Source: UBA6136 sp041158345
Lineage (GTDB): Bacteria > Pseudomonadota > Gammaproteobacteria > Methylococcales > Methylococcaceae
Direction: 5' to 3'
Assembly (NCBI GenBank): GCA_041158345.1
Contig: JBEBBO010000088.1
Coordinates: 1 to 7,884 of the forward strand
Length of the DNA stretch: 7,884 bases
Part shown: in pieces, positions 1 through 7,035 of the stretch
How positions within the stretch are numbered: the first letter of the stretch is position 1
Layout of the letters: each line of letters opens with the position of its first letter
Position numbers and translations under genes: made by a program
Notes under the pieces: generated by a model
The model's database searches: none
Told to the model about the DNA's origin: nothing
What the model saw: only the letters and a program-made list of their open reading frames with translations

Positions 1-1542
1 TCCATCGAATTGGTGCTGTGCCGCCACGAGCAGAACGCTGCGTTTATGGCTCAGGCCTTTGGGCGGCTCACTGGAAAGGTGGGCGTGTGCCTTGTGACTT
101 CGGGGCCCGGGGTCACCAATCTCGTCACAGGTCTTGCGACGGCGACCTACGAAGGGGACCCTGTTCTTGCGATTGGGGGCGAAGTCATTGTCAGGGATCG
201 CTTGAAGCATACACATCAGGCACTCAACGGGATTGATTTAATGCGACCCGTCACAAAATATGCCGCCGAACCTTTGAATGTCGAGATGATTCCTGAAGTC
301 TTTGGGAATGCGGTTCGAGCCGCCGAAAGCGGTCGTCCGGGTGCCGTATTTATCGGTCTGCCAAAAGACGTCGGATTGGCTTCAGCAGCCGTTCCAGCCC
401 AAGCTGGTGTGGGTCGTCGTATAAGGCTTGGACATCCCGACTCCCAGGAAGTCTCTCTGGCTGTCGAGCTCATCAATCAAGCAAAGCGTCCACTTGTGCT
501 GCTTGGATTGCAATCTTCTGAGCCTTCCTGTGCAGAGGCATTGAAGTGCTTTCTTGATCAAACGGATCTTCCGTATGTATCGACCTTTCAGGGAGCAGGT
601 GCCTGGGCTGAGCCTGAGCGCGGCGGTCAGTACGGAGGTCGTGTGGGGCTTTTCAGTAATCAGCCGGCGGACCGCCTTCTGGAGTCGGCAGATTGTGTGG
701 TGGCTATCGGCTATGACCCTGTCGAATATGATCCTGAGGTCTGGAACAAGGGGCATGCACGGCCATTGATTGTCATTGATGCCGTACCGTCCGATCAAGA
801 TCGCGCTTTCCTGCCCGCAGCAGAGTTAATTGCCGACATCGTTTTGAGTCTTGAGGCTCTGGGTTCCAGGCTCTGTCGTCATGTCGACCCAGGCTTTGAT
901 GGATTGGTTGCTGAGGCGGCTCGTGAACTGGCTGCGACCGTTGCCGAAGGCTCTGCATTCCAAGACTTTCCCGTGCATCCGCTCCGTGTCATTGATGAGC
1001 TCCGGAAAGTCGTGACGCCTGAAACCACCCTCGCTCTGGACGTTGGATCGCATTACATCTGGATGAACCGTTATTTCCCTGCATCAAGGGCGCGTCAGGT
1101 CTTGGTGAGCAATGGTCAGCAAACTCTTGGCGTCGCTCTGCCATGGGCTATCGCGACGGGCATTGCCCGGCCGGGCTGTCCGGTGATCTCAATTTCCGGC
1201 GATGGGGGGTTTCTGTTCAGTGCGATGGAGCTTGAAACAGCCAAGCGTATCGGATCGCGTTTTGTGCACCTGATTTGGAATAGTGCGTCCTACGACATGG
1301 TGGAATTCCAAGAGCAAGCGCACTACGGGGATACGGCCGGCGTGGCGTTGGGTCATTATGATGTCGTGGCTTTTGCAAAAAGCTTTGGCTGTGAGGGATA
1401 CCGAATCACGGATCCCAATCAATTGGGTACAGTGCTTCGGAAGGCCCTTGGCTCCCAAGTTCCAGTCTTGATCGACATTCCAATCGACTATTCAGATAAC
1501 CTTCAGTTAATGCAAAACGTTCGCCAAGAGTTTCTGAGTTGA
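1..1542 (+). CDS. alsS: Catabolic acetolactate synthase, 5' end cut off by the window
   Basis: Thiamine-diphosphate enzyme that condenses two pyruvates to 2-acetolactate plus CO2 in the cytoplasm, the first step towards acetoin. The reading frame is open from base 1, so the start lies upstream; 513 residues are visible and about 50 N-terminal ones are missing compared with Bacillus AlsS (about 570). Visible residues 8-11 are RHEQ, holding the catalytic glutamate of ThDP enzymes (E10). The ThDP/Mg motif runs from GDG at visible residues 400-402 to N427. Segments such as KHTHQAL, IGYDPVEYDP, GSHYIWMNRYF and SNGQQTLGVALPWAI match the AlsS/BudB branch closely, rather than the FAD-dependent biosynthetic IlvB type. 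The acetolactate decarboxylase gene follows after 10 bases, which confirms the catabolic role. Family membership is certain; the physiological role is inferred from recalled similarity and context. Confidence 0.95.
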   Translation, partial: SIELVLCRHEQNAAFMAQAFGRLTGKVGVCLVTSGPGVTNLVTGLATATYEGDPVLAIGGEVIVRDRLKHTHQALNGIDLMRPVTKYAAEPLNVEMIPEVFGNAVRAAESGRPGAVFIGLPKDVGLASAAVPAQAGVGRRIRLGHPDSQEVSLAVELINQAKRPLVLLGLQSSEPSCAEALKCFLDQTDLPYVSTFQGAGAWAEPERGGQYGGRVGLFSNQPADRLLESADCVVAIGYDPVEYDPEVWNKGHARPLIVIDAVPSDQDRAFLPAAELIADIVLSLEALGSRLCRHVDPGFDGLVAEAARELAATVAEGSAFQDFPVHPLRVIDELRKVVTPETTLALDVGSHYIWMNRYFPASRARQVLVSNGQQTLGVALPWAIATGIARPGCPVISISGDGGFLFSAMELETAKRIGSRFVHLIWNSASYDMVEFQEQAHYGDTAGVALGHYDVVAFAKSFGCEGYRITDPNQLGTVLRKALGSQVPVLIDIPIDYSDNLQLMQNVRQEFLS

Positions 1543-1544
1543 GG
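1541..1544 (+). promoter_or_regulatory. Ribosome binding site fixing the alsD start
   Basis: GAGG overlaps the TGA stop of alsS and sits 8 bases before the ATG at 1553. It supports translation of alsD from this ATG, and therefore translation of the unusual N-terminal segment. No other ATG occurs before residue 65, which is already inside the catalytic domain. Confidence 0.7.
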
Positions 1545-1552
1545 CGCATTTC

Positions 1553-2386
1553 ATGACGACCCCCATCACATTGCATTTGCCCTCGGCCATTGAGGAGGCC
1601 CTTACGATTCACTGCAATCGCAGTGGAGATACATTTGAGCATGTGATCTTTCGCGCTTTATCTGATTTTTTAGACCTGGAGCATCACTCGCTTTATCAAA
1701 TTTCGACCTCGGGTGCTCTCGTAGAGGGTGTCTATCAAGGTTGCATGCGGGTGCGAGAAATTCTCAAGCAGGGGGATTTTGGTCTCGGTACCTTTCATGG
1801 TCTCGATGGTGAGGGCATCATGGTCGACGGGGCCTGTTATCAAGCGCTTTCCGATGGTTCAGTTCTTCCAGCAGATCCGGATTACCTGACGCCATTTTGG
1901 GTCGCCACGCACTTTAAGTCGGATATTGAAGCAACGTTTGAATCCGTTGAGGACTGGAGTGATCTCGGTCGACAGCTGGATAGGCTTCGTCCATCAGATA
2001 ATCTGTTTGCAGCGATTCGAATCAATGGGACTTTTGCCCGGGTGCATTATCGAGTGGCTTGTAAATCGGAACCTGGCGTCGATTTGGTCTCAGCCACTCA
2101 GCATCAGGCTGAATATGCCTTCGAGGGGGTTGAGGGAACATTGGTGGGCTTTTTCACCCCGGATTTTGCGAATACGATTAATATCCCCGGCTACCATCTG
2201 CATTTTATTAGTCGCGACAGAGCCCATGGTGGGCATGTGCTAGACCTCAGGGCCTCGAACCTTGAGGTGGCCATTGATTATGAAAATCAACTGAAACTGG
2301 TTCTTCCTGAAACGCCCTCCTTCTTGAGGGCGGACCTCTCGAATGACCCGCGGGCGGCTTTGGAAAAAGCCGAAAGCAAACGGTGA
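1553..2386 (+). CDS. alsD: Acetolactate decarboxylase with N-terminal RHH-like domain
   Basis: Zinc enzyme that decarboxylates 2-acetolactate to acetoin, the second step after AlsS. The catalytic domain runs from about residue 47 (LYQIST) to 277. The zinc ligands are visible as H215, H217 and H228 with the same spacing (2, then 11) as His194/196/207 of the Brevibacillus enzyme. E87 in GLDGEG and R167 correspond to its active-site Glu65 and Arg145. GTFHGLDGE and GYHLHFI are family signatures. Residues 1-45 are extra relative to the usual short leader: a strand (ITLHLP), a helix (SAIEEALTIHCNRSG), a turn and a second helix (TFEHVIFRALSDFLD). This is the layout of a ribbon-helix-helix (CopG/Arc) DNA-binding domain. 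The enzyme call is firm; DNA binding is an inference from pattern. The start is set by a GAGG site and the 10-base gap to alsS, indicating one operon. Confidence 0.95.
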   Translation: MTTPITLHLPSAIEEALTIHCNRSGDTFEHVIFRALSDFLDLEHHSLYQISTSGALVEGVYQGCMRVREILKQGDFGLGTFHGLDGEGIMVDGACYQALSDGSVLPADPDYLTPFWVATHFKSDIEATFESVEDWSDLGRQLDRLRPSDNLFAAIRINGTFARVHYRVACKSEPGVDLVSATQHQAEYAFEGVEGTLVGFFTPDFANTINIPGYHLHFISRDRAHGGHVLDLRASNLEVAIDYENQLKLVLPETPSFLRADLSNDPRAALEKAESKR

Positions 2387-2429
2387 ACAGCGCCTATTCT
2401 TGAGGCAAATTTTGAAGTCGCCCTATAGC

Positions 2430-2433
2430 GAGG
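2430..2433 (+). promoter_or_regulatory. Ribosome binding site favouring a GTG start at 2440
   Basis: GAGG ends directly against an ATG at 2434, too close to serve it, but lies 6 bases before an in-frame GTG at 2440, a normal distance. It therefore points to GTG as the start of the first lipoprotein gene. A competing in-frame ATG at 2503 has only a weak AGG upstream. Confidence 0.45.
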
Positions 2434-2439
2434 ATGATC

Positions 2440-2922
2440 GTGAGTTTCAAAACTAATCGGCGTGAAGCATTCCTTCCCAAGGGGAGCCAGCCCTTAGGCC
2501 TGATGGGTTGCCGTCAAATTTTGACGGTGTTGATTTGTTTCGAACTGTCAGGCTGTGGCGTGATGCATCTGAATGCCCCTCCACAGAGCCAAGTCCGATT
2601 GATGTCGAAAAGTGAACCCGCTGAAATCAAGGTGGAACGCCATGCATGGTTCAAATATTGGGGCGGTGAACCCTTTAATCCAGAGGATGTGAATGCCTCG
2701 ACCATCATTCAAGAGCAAGGATTGAAGGAGGCGCGCATTCAGATGACGAATACCTTTGTTGATGGCATCTACTCCATCATTCCAGGAATATTCGGGTTTC
2801 CTCGAAGGACTTTGGTGGTGGAGGGAAACCGGGTTCTGCATACCCCGGAGGGTGCAGTGGCATCGTCGTCACCAGCCACTGATCACGGGTCAGAAATTTC
2901 AAAAATTGGGGTGGCGAAATGA
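2440..2922 (+). CDS. Predicted outer-membrane lipoprotein, first of a tandem pair
   Basis: Small envelope lipoprotein of unknown function. A hydrophobic stretch (ILTVLICFEL) ends in the lipobox L-S-G-C; the cysteine lies 39 residues from the GTG at 2440, or 18 from the ATG at 2503, which would give a more usual signal peptide. Start choice is uncertain: the Shine-Dalgarno spacing favours 2440, signal-peptide length favours 2503, and an ATG at 2434 is also in frame. Glycine follows the cysteine, so outer-membrane sorting is expected. The mature part is about 120 residues, without membrane segments, and aligns along its length with the next gene product (APxxxxVR.M, SE, F..G, TLVVEGN). The small size, lipobox and GIYS/IPGIFGFP region faintly recall the lambda Bor/Iss serum-resistance family, but I would not assign it. 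It begins about 50 bases after alsD on the same strand, possibly in the same transcript. Confidence 0.8.
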   Translation: MSFKTNRREAFLPKGSQPLGLMGCRQILTVLICFELSGCGVMHLNAPPQSQVRLMSKSEPAEIKVERHAWFKYWGGEPFNPEDVNASTIIQEQGLKEARIQMTNTFVDGIYSIIPGIFGFPRRTLVVEGNRVLHTPEGAVASSSPATDHGSEISKIGVAK

Positions 2923-3314
2923 AGGTGTTTGCCTTGCTGCTTCTCAGTGCTGGTCTCACGGGATGCTTTACGACGACATTAAGTGCACCAGAACACACCC
3001 CTGTTCGAATTATGGCTGAAAGCGAAAAGGCCACTTATCACAACGAGTACAAGGATTGGTACCTATTGGGAGGCCTCATTCCGATATACCGACATAACAT
3101 CCCGGAACTCATCGGTGAGCAAAAGCTTGTTGAGGTTCGCGTTAGAACAGAAGATCGTTTTTCAGATGGGGTGATTACCTTTCTGACGGATTACATCATC
3201 CCACTTTTCCCGCAGACCATCGTTGTGGAGGGGAATACGGCAGAGCAACTCAAAGCCGACACCAAAGCGGCCAAATCCAAGTCACCTCAAGGTACCGTGA
3301 GCCCGGGCCTCTAA
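2919..3314 (+). CDS. Predicted outer-membrane lipoprotein, second of a tandem pair
   Basis: A 131-residue protein with a clear lipoprotein signal peptide: MKVF, a leucine-rich core, then lipobox L-T-G-C with the acylated cysteine at residue 16. Phenylalanine at +2 predicts the outer membrane. The start overlaps the stop of the preceding gene as ATGA (2919-2922), with GGGGTGG a few bases upstream, so the two are translationally coupled. The mature sequence is paralogous to its neighbour: LSAPEHTPVRIMAESE against LNAPPQSQVRLMSKSE, then a tryptophan-containing strand region, a hydrophobic ITFLTDYIIPLFP segment, and TIVVEGN against TLVVEGN. The lysine- and serine-rich tail is probably unstructured. 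No enzyme motif is visible. The pair arose by duplication and probably acts together; the function is unknown, with a loose resemblance to Bor-like lipoproteins only. Confidence 0.85.
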   Translation: MKVFALLLLSAGLTGCFTTTLSAPEHTPVRIMAESEKATYHNEYKDWYLLGGLIPIYRHNIPELIGEQKLVEVRVRTEDRFSDGVITFLTDYIIPLFPQTIVVEGNTAEQLKADTKAAKSKSPQGTVSPGL

Positions 3315-3327
3315 TCGAGGCATAAAC

Positions 3328-3357
3328 TCCCAAGTTGGCGGCCGAATGGCCTTGGGA
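3328..3357. terminator. Stem-loop between convergent operons
   Basis: TCCCAA (3328-3333) pairs with TTGGGA (3352-3357), and inside it GGCC (3340-3343) pairs with GGCC (3348-3351) around a GAAT loop, with a six-base bulge on one side. It sits in the 49-base gap between the stops of the + strand lipoprotein gene and the - strand pqiC, where a bidirectional terminator is expected. No T-run follows on either strand, so intrinsic termination is only plausible. Confidence 0.45.
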
Positions 3358-3363
3358 TCGATA

Positions 3364-3960
3364 TCACGGTCTTTGGTCTAAGCTGTTTTTGATCAAGATT
3401 GAAAGTCGCTGTAGTGCTGCCGTGTAGGCACGGGTAAGCGCTTCATAATCTGATGCTTTGGCTGGTTCGTTCAGTTTGGCATGTGCATGCCGGACTACTT
3501 TTTCCTTCTGGCCACGGATGGTCCAGATGGCCTCAAGCTCAACGCCTACGCCCAAGGTACCGTCAAATCGCGTGATGTCGATCTCCAATTGGTGGTCCGG
3601 GTGCGAAGGGGCGGCGGTCTGACCTGGCGTCGTGACCAATGTGCCTGGATACTGCTGTCCGAGGTCATCCGCTAGCGCCGTCGAAATTTCCGCGGTGAGG
3701 GACTCAGTCCACCGGTACGATTCGCTGATTTCCAGTCGAGAACTTCCCGGGACACGAGTCACGATCTTATTCGTGTCGACGTTTTCTGGGATGCTTAGTG
3801 CCGTAATGGCGAGGGTGTCCTTCGGTTGTCTGAGCACGCCTGATGGCGTCGTCACTGTCGAAGAGGATCTTAGCGTGTAGTACTGTCGGTCCGGTGATCT
3901 TGCGCAGGCACTGAGTAGGCTCAGCGCAAGAACAGTGAGCCATGGGAGCTTTGATTTCAC
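3364..3960 (-). CDS. pqiC: PqiC-type outer-membrane lipoprotein (ABC transport auxiliary family)
   Basis: A 198-residue lipoprotein. The signal peptide ends in L-S-A-C (acylated cysteine at residue 19, alanine at +2, so outer membrane). The mature part opens with the family hallmark RQYYTLR, continues with LAITALSIPENVDTNKIVTR (periplasmic sandwich domain) and SYRWTESLTAEISTALADDLG, and ends in an amphipathic helix. This matches the PqiC/YmbA family, in which the lipoprotein anchors the PqiB tunnel at the outer membrane. The start is GTG, overlapping the pqiB stop as GTGA (3957-3960), with GGAG 7 bases upstream, so it is translationally coupled to pqiB. It is the last gene of the operon. The family call rests on motifs and on position next to pqiB. 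Confidence 0.9.
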   Translation of the reverse strand: MKSKLPWLTVLALSLLSACARSPDRQYYTLRSSSTVTTPSGVLRQPKDTLAITALSIPENVDTNKIVTRVPGSSRLEISESYRWTESLTAEISTALADDLGQQYPGTLVTTPGQTAAPSHPDHQLEIDITRFDGTLGVGVELEAIWTIRGQKEKVVRHAHAKLNEPAKASDYEALTRAYTAALQRLSILIKNSLDQRP

Positions 3961-5588
3961 GGGGCGTCTCCTGACTTTTTCCCTTTGATGAGCGATTCCG
4001 GCTCAGCCTCCAGGGTGTCGGCCAGATCGCGAATCGTCTGTGCCGAGCGGGTGGTTTCCTTGAGCGTTTTTCGGAGGTCGCGCTGCAAAGGTGAGTTCGG
4101 CTCAAGAGCCTCTTTGAGCTCAGTGAGGGTTTTCTTCAGTTCACTCAATGATCCCTGGGCCTCGGGCGCGATTTCCTTATTCAGCCGGTCCATGAATTTA
4201 TTGAGATTTTGGGTGGTTTCGTTGAGCGAAGCCAGCGTATTACGTGTTTGAAGTCCGATATCGTTCAGTGGCATTCGATCAATTTTTTTCAAGATACTCG
4301 TGACACTTTGTTCCACGGCTTGGACCGTTCCTGGGGTGGTCGGCAGTTCGAGAGGGACCTTGTTCCAGTCCATCTTCGTGCTGGACGTATCGGGAAAGAA
4401 TTCCAGCGCAATATAAAGCTGTCCAGTGATTAAGCTTCCTGAGCGAAGCTGCCCCCTCAATCCCCGCGATATGAGCGACTCAAGAAGCATCCGCCGATTC
4501 TGCTTTTCAGCTACGCCAGGCATGTACATTGCGGGGAGTCCCAGTTCGTCCTCGTAAAGTTCGATGGTGACTGGAAATGAGAAGGTCTTACTTTGTTCAT
4601 CAAATCGAATTTCTACCGATCTGACTTGACCCACAGGTATGCCCTGGAATTCGACGCTGGAGCCAGGGATCAGACCTCGAAGAGATTCGTTGAAATACAT
4701 CACGTAGGTTTGTGGTGTCCCGCTGGGGGTCTTCATGGCGCTCATGCGATCCTTGAAGAGCGGAAAAACCTGATCGTCGGTCAGTGGTTCGAGTGTTGAT
4801 TCATTGGACGGCGACTCAAACGCGATGCCGCCCGCCAATATGGAAATCAGCGATTCGGTTTCGACCTGAACGCCTTTGCTATCCATGGTGGCATCGACAC
4901 CACTGGCATTCCAGAAACGCGTGCTGCGATTGACGTAATGGTGAAATGGCGCGTGGACGAAAATACGGACGTGAATATCATGCCCATTGGGATCCATGTC
5001 GTAGGCAATCACTTCCCCGACACGAATGTGGCGGTAGTAAATCGGTGATCCAACATCGAGGGAGCCCATGTCTGTTGCTGAGAGCGTGAACTCCCTTCCT
5101 GCCAGATTTGTCGTCAGAATGGGCGCTGCTTCAAGACCGGTGAAATGATCACTGATGACTTTGGAACCGCCGACTTTGAGGGAAATGTACGATCCCGAGA
5201 AGAGCGTTCCAATGCCAGAAACCTCTCCGGCAGATATCCGAGGCCGGACCACCCAGAACTGGGTATCTTCCACTAGAAAATCCGCAGCCTCTTTGACAAA
5301 TTCAGCAGTCACAATGACCTGGGTTCTATCCTTGGAAAGGGCGATGTCTTTGACATCGCCGATATCGACGTTTTTATAGCGAATTTTCGTTTTTCCGGCC
5401 TCAAGCCCTTCTGCCGATTCAAACGTCAGCGTTACCGTCGGACCTGACTTCAAAACGGCTTGTGTCGCCAGCCATATTCCAAGCCCAGCCGCGATAATCG
5501 GGATTATCCAAATTGCGGGAAGATTGCGGATCCGCTGGTGAACTGCGGTCGCCATGGGGAATTGATCAAGTGGCTTTTTGGAGTGCAT
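3957..5588 (-). CDS. pqiB: PqiB: three-domain MCE protein forming a periplasm-spanning tunnel
   Basis: Inner-membrane-anchored MCE (MlaD-like) protein. In E. coli, PqiB forms a hexameric syringe-like channel reaching across the periplasm, linked to lipid transport and envelope integrity. From the ATG at 5588 the protein is 543 residues, close to E. coli PqiB. One N-terminal membrane helix (about 26-42, WIIPIIAAGLGIWLA) is followed by three MCE domains. These begin near TVTLTFESAEGLEAGKTKIRY, at REFTLSATDMGSLDVGSPIYYR and at YVMYFNESLRGLIPGSSVEF, each with the G-x-x-V/I-x-Y/F...VG pattern. A long C-terminal helical region (SVTSILKKIDRM onwards, rich in L, E, K, T) would form the coiled-coil needle. 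Other in-frame ATGs lie at 5642 (overlapping pqiA2 by 38 bases) and 5555; none has a strong ribosome site. I chose 5588 because it clears the pqiA2 stop by 16 bases and gives the usual length. Confidence 0.92.
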   Translation of the reverse strand: MHSKKPLDQFPMATAVHQRIRNLPAIWIIPIIAAGLGIWLATQAVLKSGPTVTLTFESAEGLEAGKTKIRYKNVDIGDVKDIALSKDRTQVIVTAEFVKEAADFLVEDTQFWVVRPRISAGEVSGIGTLFSGSYISLKVGGSKVISDHFTGLEAAPILTTNLAGREFTLSATDMGSLDVGSPIYYRHIRVGEVIAYDMDPNGHDIHVRIFVHAPFHHYVNRSTRFWNASGVDATMDSKGVQVETESLISILAGGIAFESPSNESTLEPLTDDQVFPLFKDRMSAMKTPSGTPQTYVMYFNESLRGLIPGSSVEFQGIPVGQVRSVEIRFDEQSKTFSFPVTIELYEDELGLPAMYMPGVAEKQNRRMLLESLISRGLRGQLRSGSLITGQLYIALEFFPDTSSTKMDWNKVPLELPTTPGTVQAVEQSVTSILKKIDRMPLNDIGLQTRNTLASLNETTQNLNKFMDRLNKEIAPEAQGSLSELKKTLTELKEALEPNSPLQRDLRKTLKETTRSAQTIRDLADTLEAEPESLIKGKKSGDAP

Positions 5589-5604
5589 GGGAGTCGAAGT
5601 TGAT

Positions 5605-6258
5605 TTAATTCGGGTTTGATTCTGGATGTGCTGCAGCGGCATCCCAGATCAGTCTTGGATCAAAGCTGAGCGTTGCCATCATGGTCAATACCACCACAGC
5701 GCCAAAAGCCATGGCCCCAGGCATGGGGTGAATGTTGGCCAGTCCTTTGAGCTGAACCAATACCGACAACAGTGTCACCACATAAACATCCAGCATGGAC
5801 CAGCGGCCAACAAACTCCAGCACTCTATAGAGTCGCGTTCGATGCAATCGCTTGGTGTATTTTTTGCGGGCGATGGTGATCAGCAAATAGGTCAGACAGA
5901 TCAGTTTGGCCAAGGGAACAAAAATGCTGGCAATGAACACGATTAGAGCCAGCGCCCAGGAACCCGACCTAAAGAGAAAAACGATACCACTCATGATGGT
6001 GTCGCGTTGCTCCCCAAAGAGTGAGCCAGTCTCCATGATGGGCAACATCATGGCGGGTCCAAAAAGAAGATAGGCAGAAATGAGATAAGCCCAAGCAGAT
6101 TGAATGGCGCCCGGCTTTCGATAGAACAGGGGGCTTCGACATCGAGGGCAGAATACGCGCTCAGGGGAGTGCGGCATACGGCTGAGCTGGCCGCAGGTGG
6201 TGCAACACGCCAATCCATGGGCGGCGGCAGTCTCAGCGCTGAATCCCGCCTCACTCAT
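5605..6258 (-). CDS. pqiA: PqiA-domain inner-membrane protein, second half (PqiA2)
   Basis: A 217-residue membrane protein equivalent to the C-terminal half of E. coli PqiA, which is one protein with two such domains. Near the N-terminus is a zinc-ribbon-like cysteine set, C19-x2-C22 and C37-x2-C40 (TTCGQ, CPRCRSPL). Four hydrophobic helices follow, with the family motif RWSMLDVYVV before the third. The start is set at the ATG inside ATGAGTGA, which overlaps the stop of pqiA1 by 8 bases (6251-6258). An upstream in-frame ATG at 6315 would overlap pqiA1 by 65 bases and adds residues unlike the family. In E. coli PqiA is the membrane partner of the PqiB tunnel; translational coupling and operon position point to the same role here. 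The C-terminal tail (WDAAAAHPESNPN) is short and hydrophilic. Confidence 0.9.
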   Translation of the reverse strand: MSEAGFSAETAAAHGLACCTTCGQLSRMPHSPERVFCPRCRSPLFYRKPGAIQSAWAYLISAYLLFGPAMMLPIMETGSLFGEQRDTIMSGIVFLFRSGSWALALIVFIASIFVPLAKLICLTYLLITIARKKYTKRLHRTRLYRVLEFVGRWSMLDVYVVTLLSVLVQLKGLANIHPMPGAMAFGAVVVLTMMATLSFDPRLIWDAAAAHPESNPN

Positions 6259-6856
6259 TGGGTTTGATCTCTGCCCACAACGCTTGAGGATTGACGAGGG
6301 ACATGGCGGCTGCAAACAGCAGGATCAAAAGTCCGTAGCTCCACAGTGCGATGCCGGCGTAAATCTGTGCCAGGTGGGAGAGCTTAACCACGGACACAAG
6401 AACGCCCATAACGAAGACCTCAACCATGCTCCAAGGGCGCGATCTCACTGCAACGCGCATCAATGATCTAAGACCAGGTGGGCGTAAGTGAAATTGAAGG
6501 CAGGTGAGCAGAACAGTTAAGGCCATGATCTCTAGCCCGGGGGCTATCAGCGTCGTAAAGAGGACGAGCCCCGCGACAAGCCGCATGTGCTCTTGCCATA
6601 AGCATTGAACCGCACCGAGGATGGTTGTGGATTGTTCAATTCCAGCGGTTTCGATGCCGATGATAGGAAAGCTGTTGGCTACAAGAAACAGGATACTGAC
6701 CGCCATCATCAAAGCGAGCGGCTTTTCGTGATCAACGGATTGATGGTGATGCAGTTCTGCGCCGCATCGAGAGCATTTGAGCCGAGTAATACCCGTTTGC
6801 TCTGGAATGAGCTGAAGAAGGTCACATTCGTGACAGGCGGACAGGGTATCAGCCAT
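6251..6856 (-). CDS. pqiA: PqiA-domain inner-membrane protein, first half (PqiA1)
   Basis: A 201-residue protein equivalent to the N-terminal half of E. coli PqiA, with a zinc-ribbon-like set C8-x2-C11 and C28-x2-C31 (ACHEC, KCSRC). The hydrophobic helices lie at about 47-67, 93-122, 143-164 and 167-187. The family motif RPWSMVEVFVMGVLVSVVKL starts at residue 140. It is the first gene of the operon pqiA1-pqiA2-pqiB-pqiC, with overlaps at most junctions. Both halves are complete and start and stop cleanly, so this is a split-gene arrangement and not a frameshifted long gene; adjacent half-size pqiA genes are known in other proteobacteria. No strong ribosome site precedes the ATG. In E. coli the pqi operon is induced by redox-cycling compounds through SoxRS and by RpoS; nothing in the 180 bases upstream here lets me claim the same control. 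Confidence 0.9.
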   Translation of the reverse strand: MADTLSACHECDLLQLIPEQTGITRLKCSRCGAELHHHQSVDHEKPLALMMAVSILFLVANSFPIIGIETAGIEQSTTILGAVQCLWQEHMRLVAGLVLFTTLIAPGLEIMALTVLLTCLQFHLRPPGLRSLMRVAVRSRPWSMVEVFVMGVLVSVVKLSHLAQIYAGIALWSYGLLILLFAAAMSLVNPQALWAEIKPNE

Positions 6857-6883
6857 ATTCGGGTTGCGAATGCTGAAATTAAA

Positions 6884-6909
6884 GACAGAGGAGAGAGAAG
6901 CACTCTGTC
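6884..6909 (-). terminator. Inverted repeat before pqiA1: weak terminator or operator
   Basis: GACAGAG (6884-6890) and CTCTGTC (6903-6909) form a perfect 7-base inverted repeat with a 12-base purine-rich spacer. On the - strand the second arm is followed by TTTAATTT, so the RNA could act as a weak terminator of the upstream RRM transcript. It lies only 27 bases before the pqiA1 start, in promoter territory, so an operator for the pqi operon is equally possible. Confidence 0.35.
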
Positions 6910-6916
6910 AGCAGGG

Positions 6917-6932
6917 GGCCCCGAAAGGGGCC
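6917..6932. repeat. GC-rich hairpin adjoining the long palindrome
   Basis: GGCCCC (6917-6922) pairs with GGGGCC (6927-6932) around a four-base loop (GAAA on +, TTTC on -). Its last two bases are shared with the larger hairpin at 6931-6960, so the two stems cannot both be complete in one RNA. Confidence 0.5.
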
Positions 6933-6960
6933 GGCCGATCCTCAATGAAGGATCGGCCGG
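6931..6960. terminator. Perfect 12-base-pair hairpin between the RRM gene and pqiA1
   Basis: CCGGCCGATCCT (6931-6942) and AGGATCGGCCGG (6949-6960) are exact inverse complements with a six-base loop. It is the strongest palindrome seen in the window and lies between two - strand genes. It probably terminates or protects the 3' end of the RRM transcript, although no T-run follows on the - strand. A dispersed REP-like element is the main alternative. Confidence 0.55.
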
Positions 6961-7004
6961 TTAACCTCAAGAAGAACTCCGCGCGCAATGCGGGGAGCAA
7001 TCGA

Positions 7005-7025
7005 CGGATAAGGCAAGCTTATCCG
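7005..7025 (-). terminator. Hairpin just after the RRM gene
   Basis: CGGATAAG (7005-7012) pairs with CTTATCCG (7018-7025) around a five-base loop, beginning 10 bases past the RRM gene's stop codon on the - strand. There is no following T-run, so it may be a 3'-end stabiliser or a Rho-independent terminator of modest strength. Confidence 0.4.
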
Positions 7026-7035
7026 CTAACGCTTC

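Noticed and set aside
382..798. A 138-codon open frame antisense to alsS
   Set aside because: It is a shadow of a strongly conserved enzyme gene and has no independent support.
2313..2332. CGCCCTC/GAGGGCG hairpin near the end of alsD
   Set aside because: It lies inside the conserved coding part of alsD, has no T-run after it, and is followed by more than 50 bases of in-frame coding sequence.
6870..6915. CTGACA ... TTTAAT as a sigma-70 promoter for pqiA1 on the - strand
   Set aside because: The boxes are good individually but 22 bases apart, well outside the normal 16-18.
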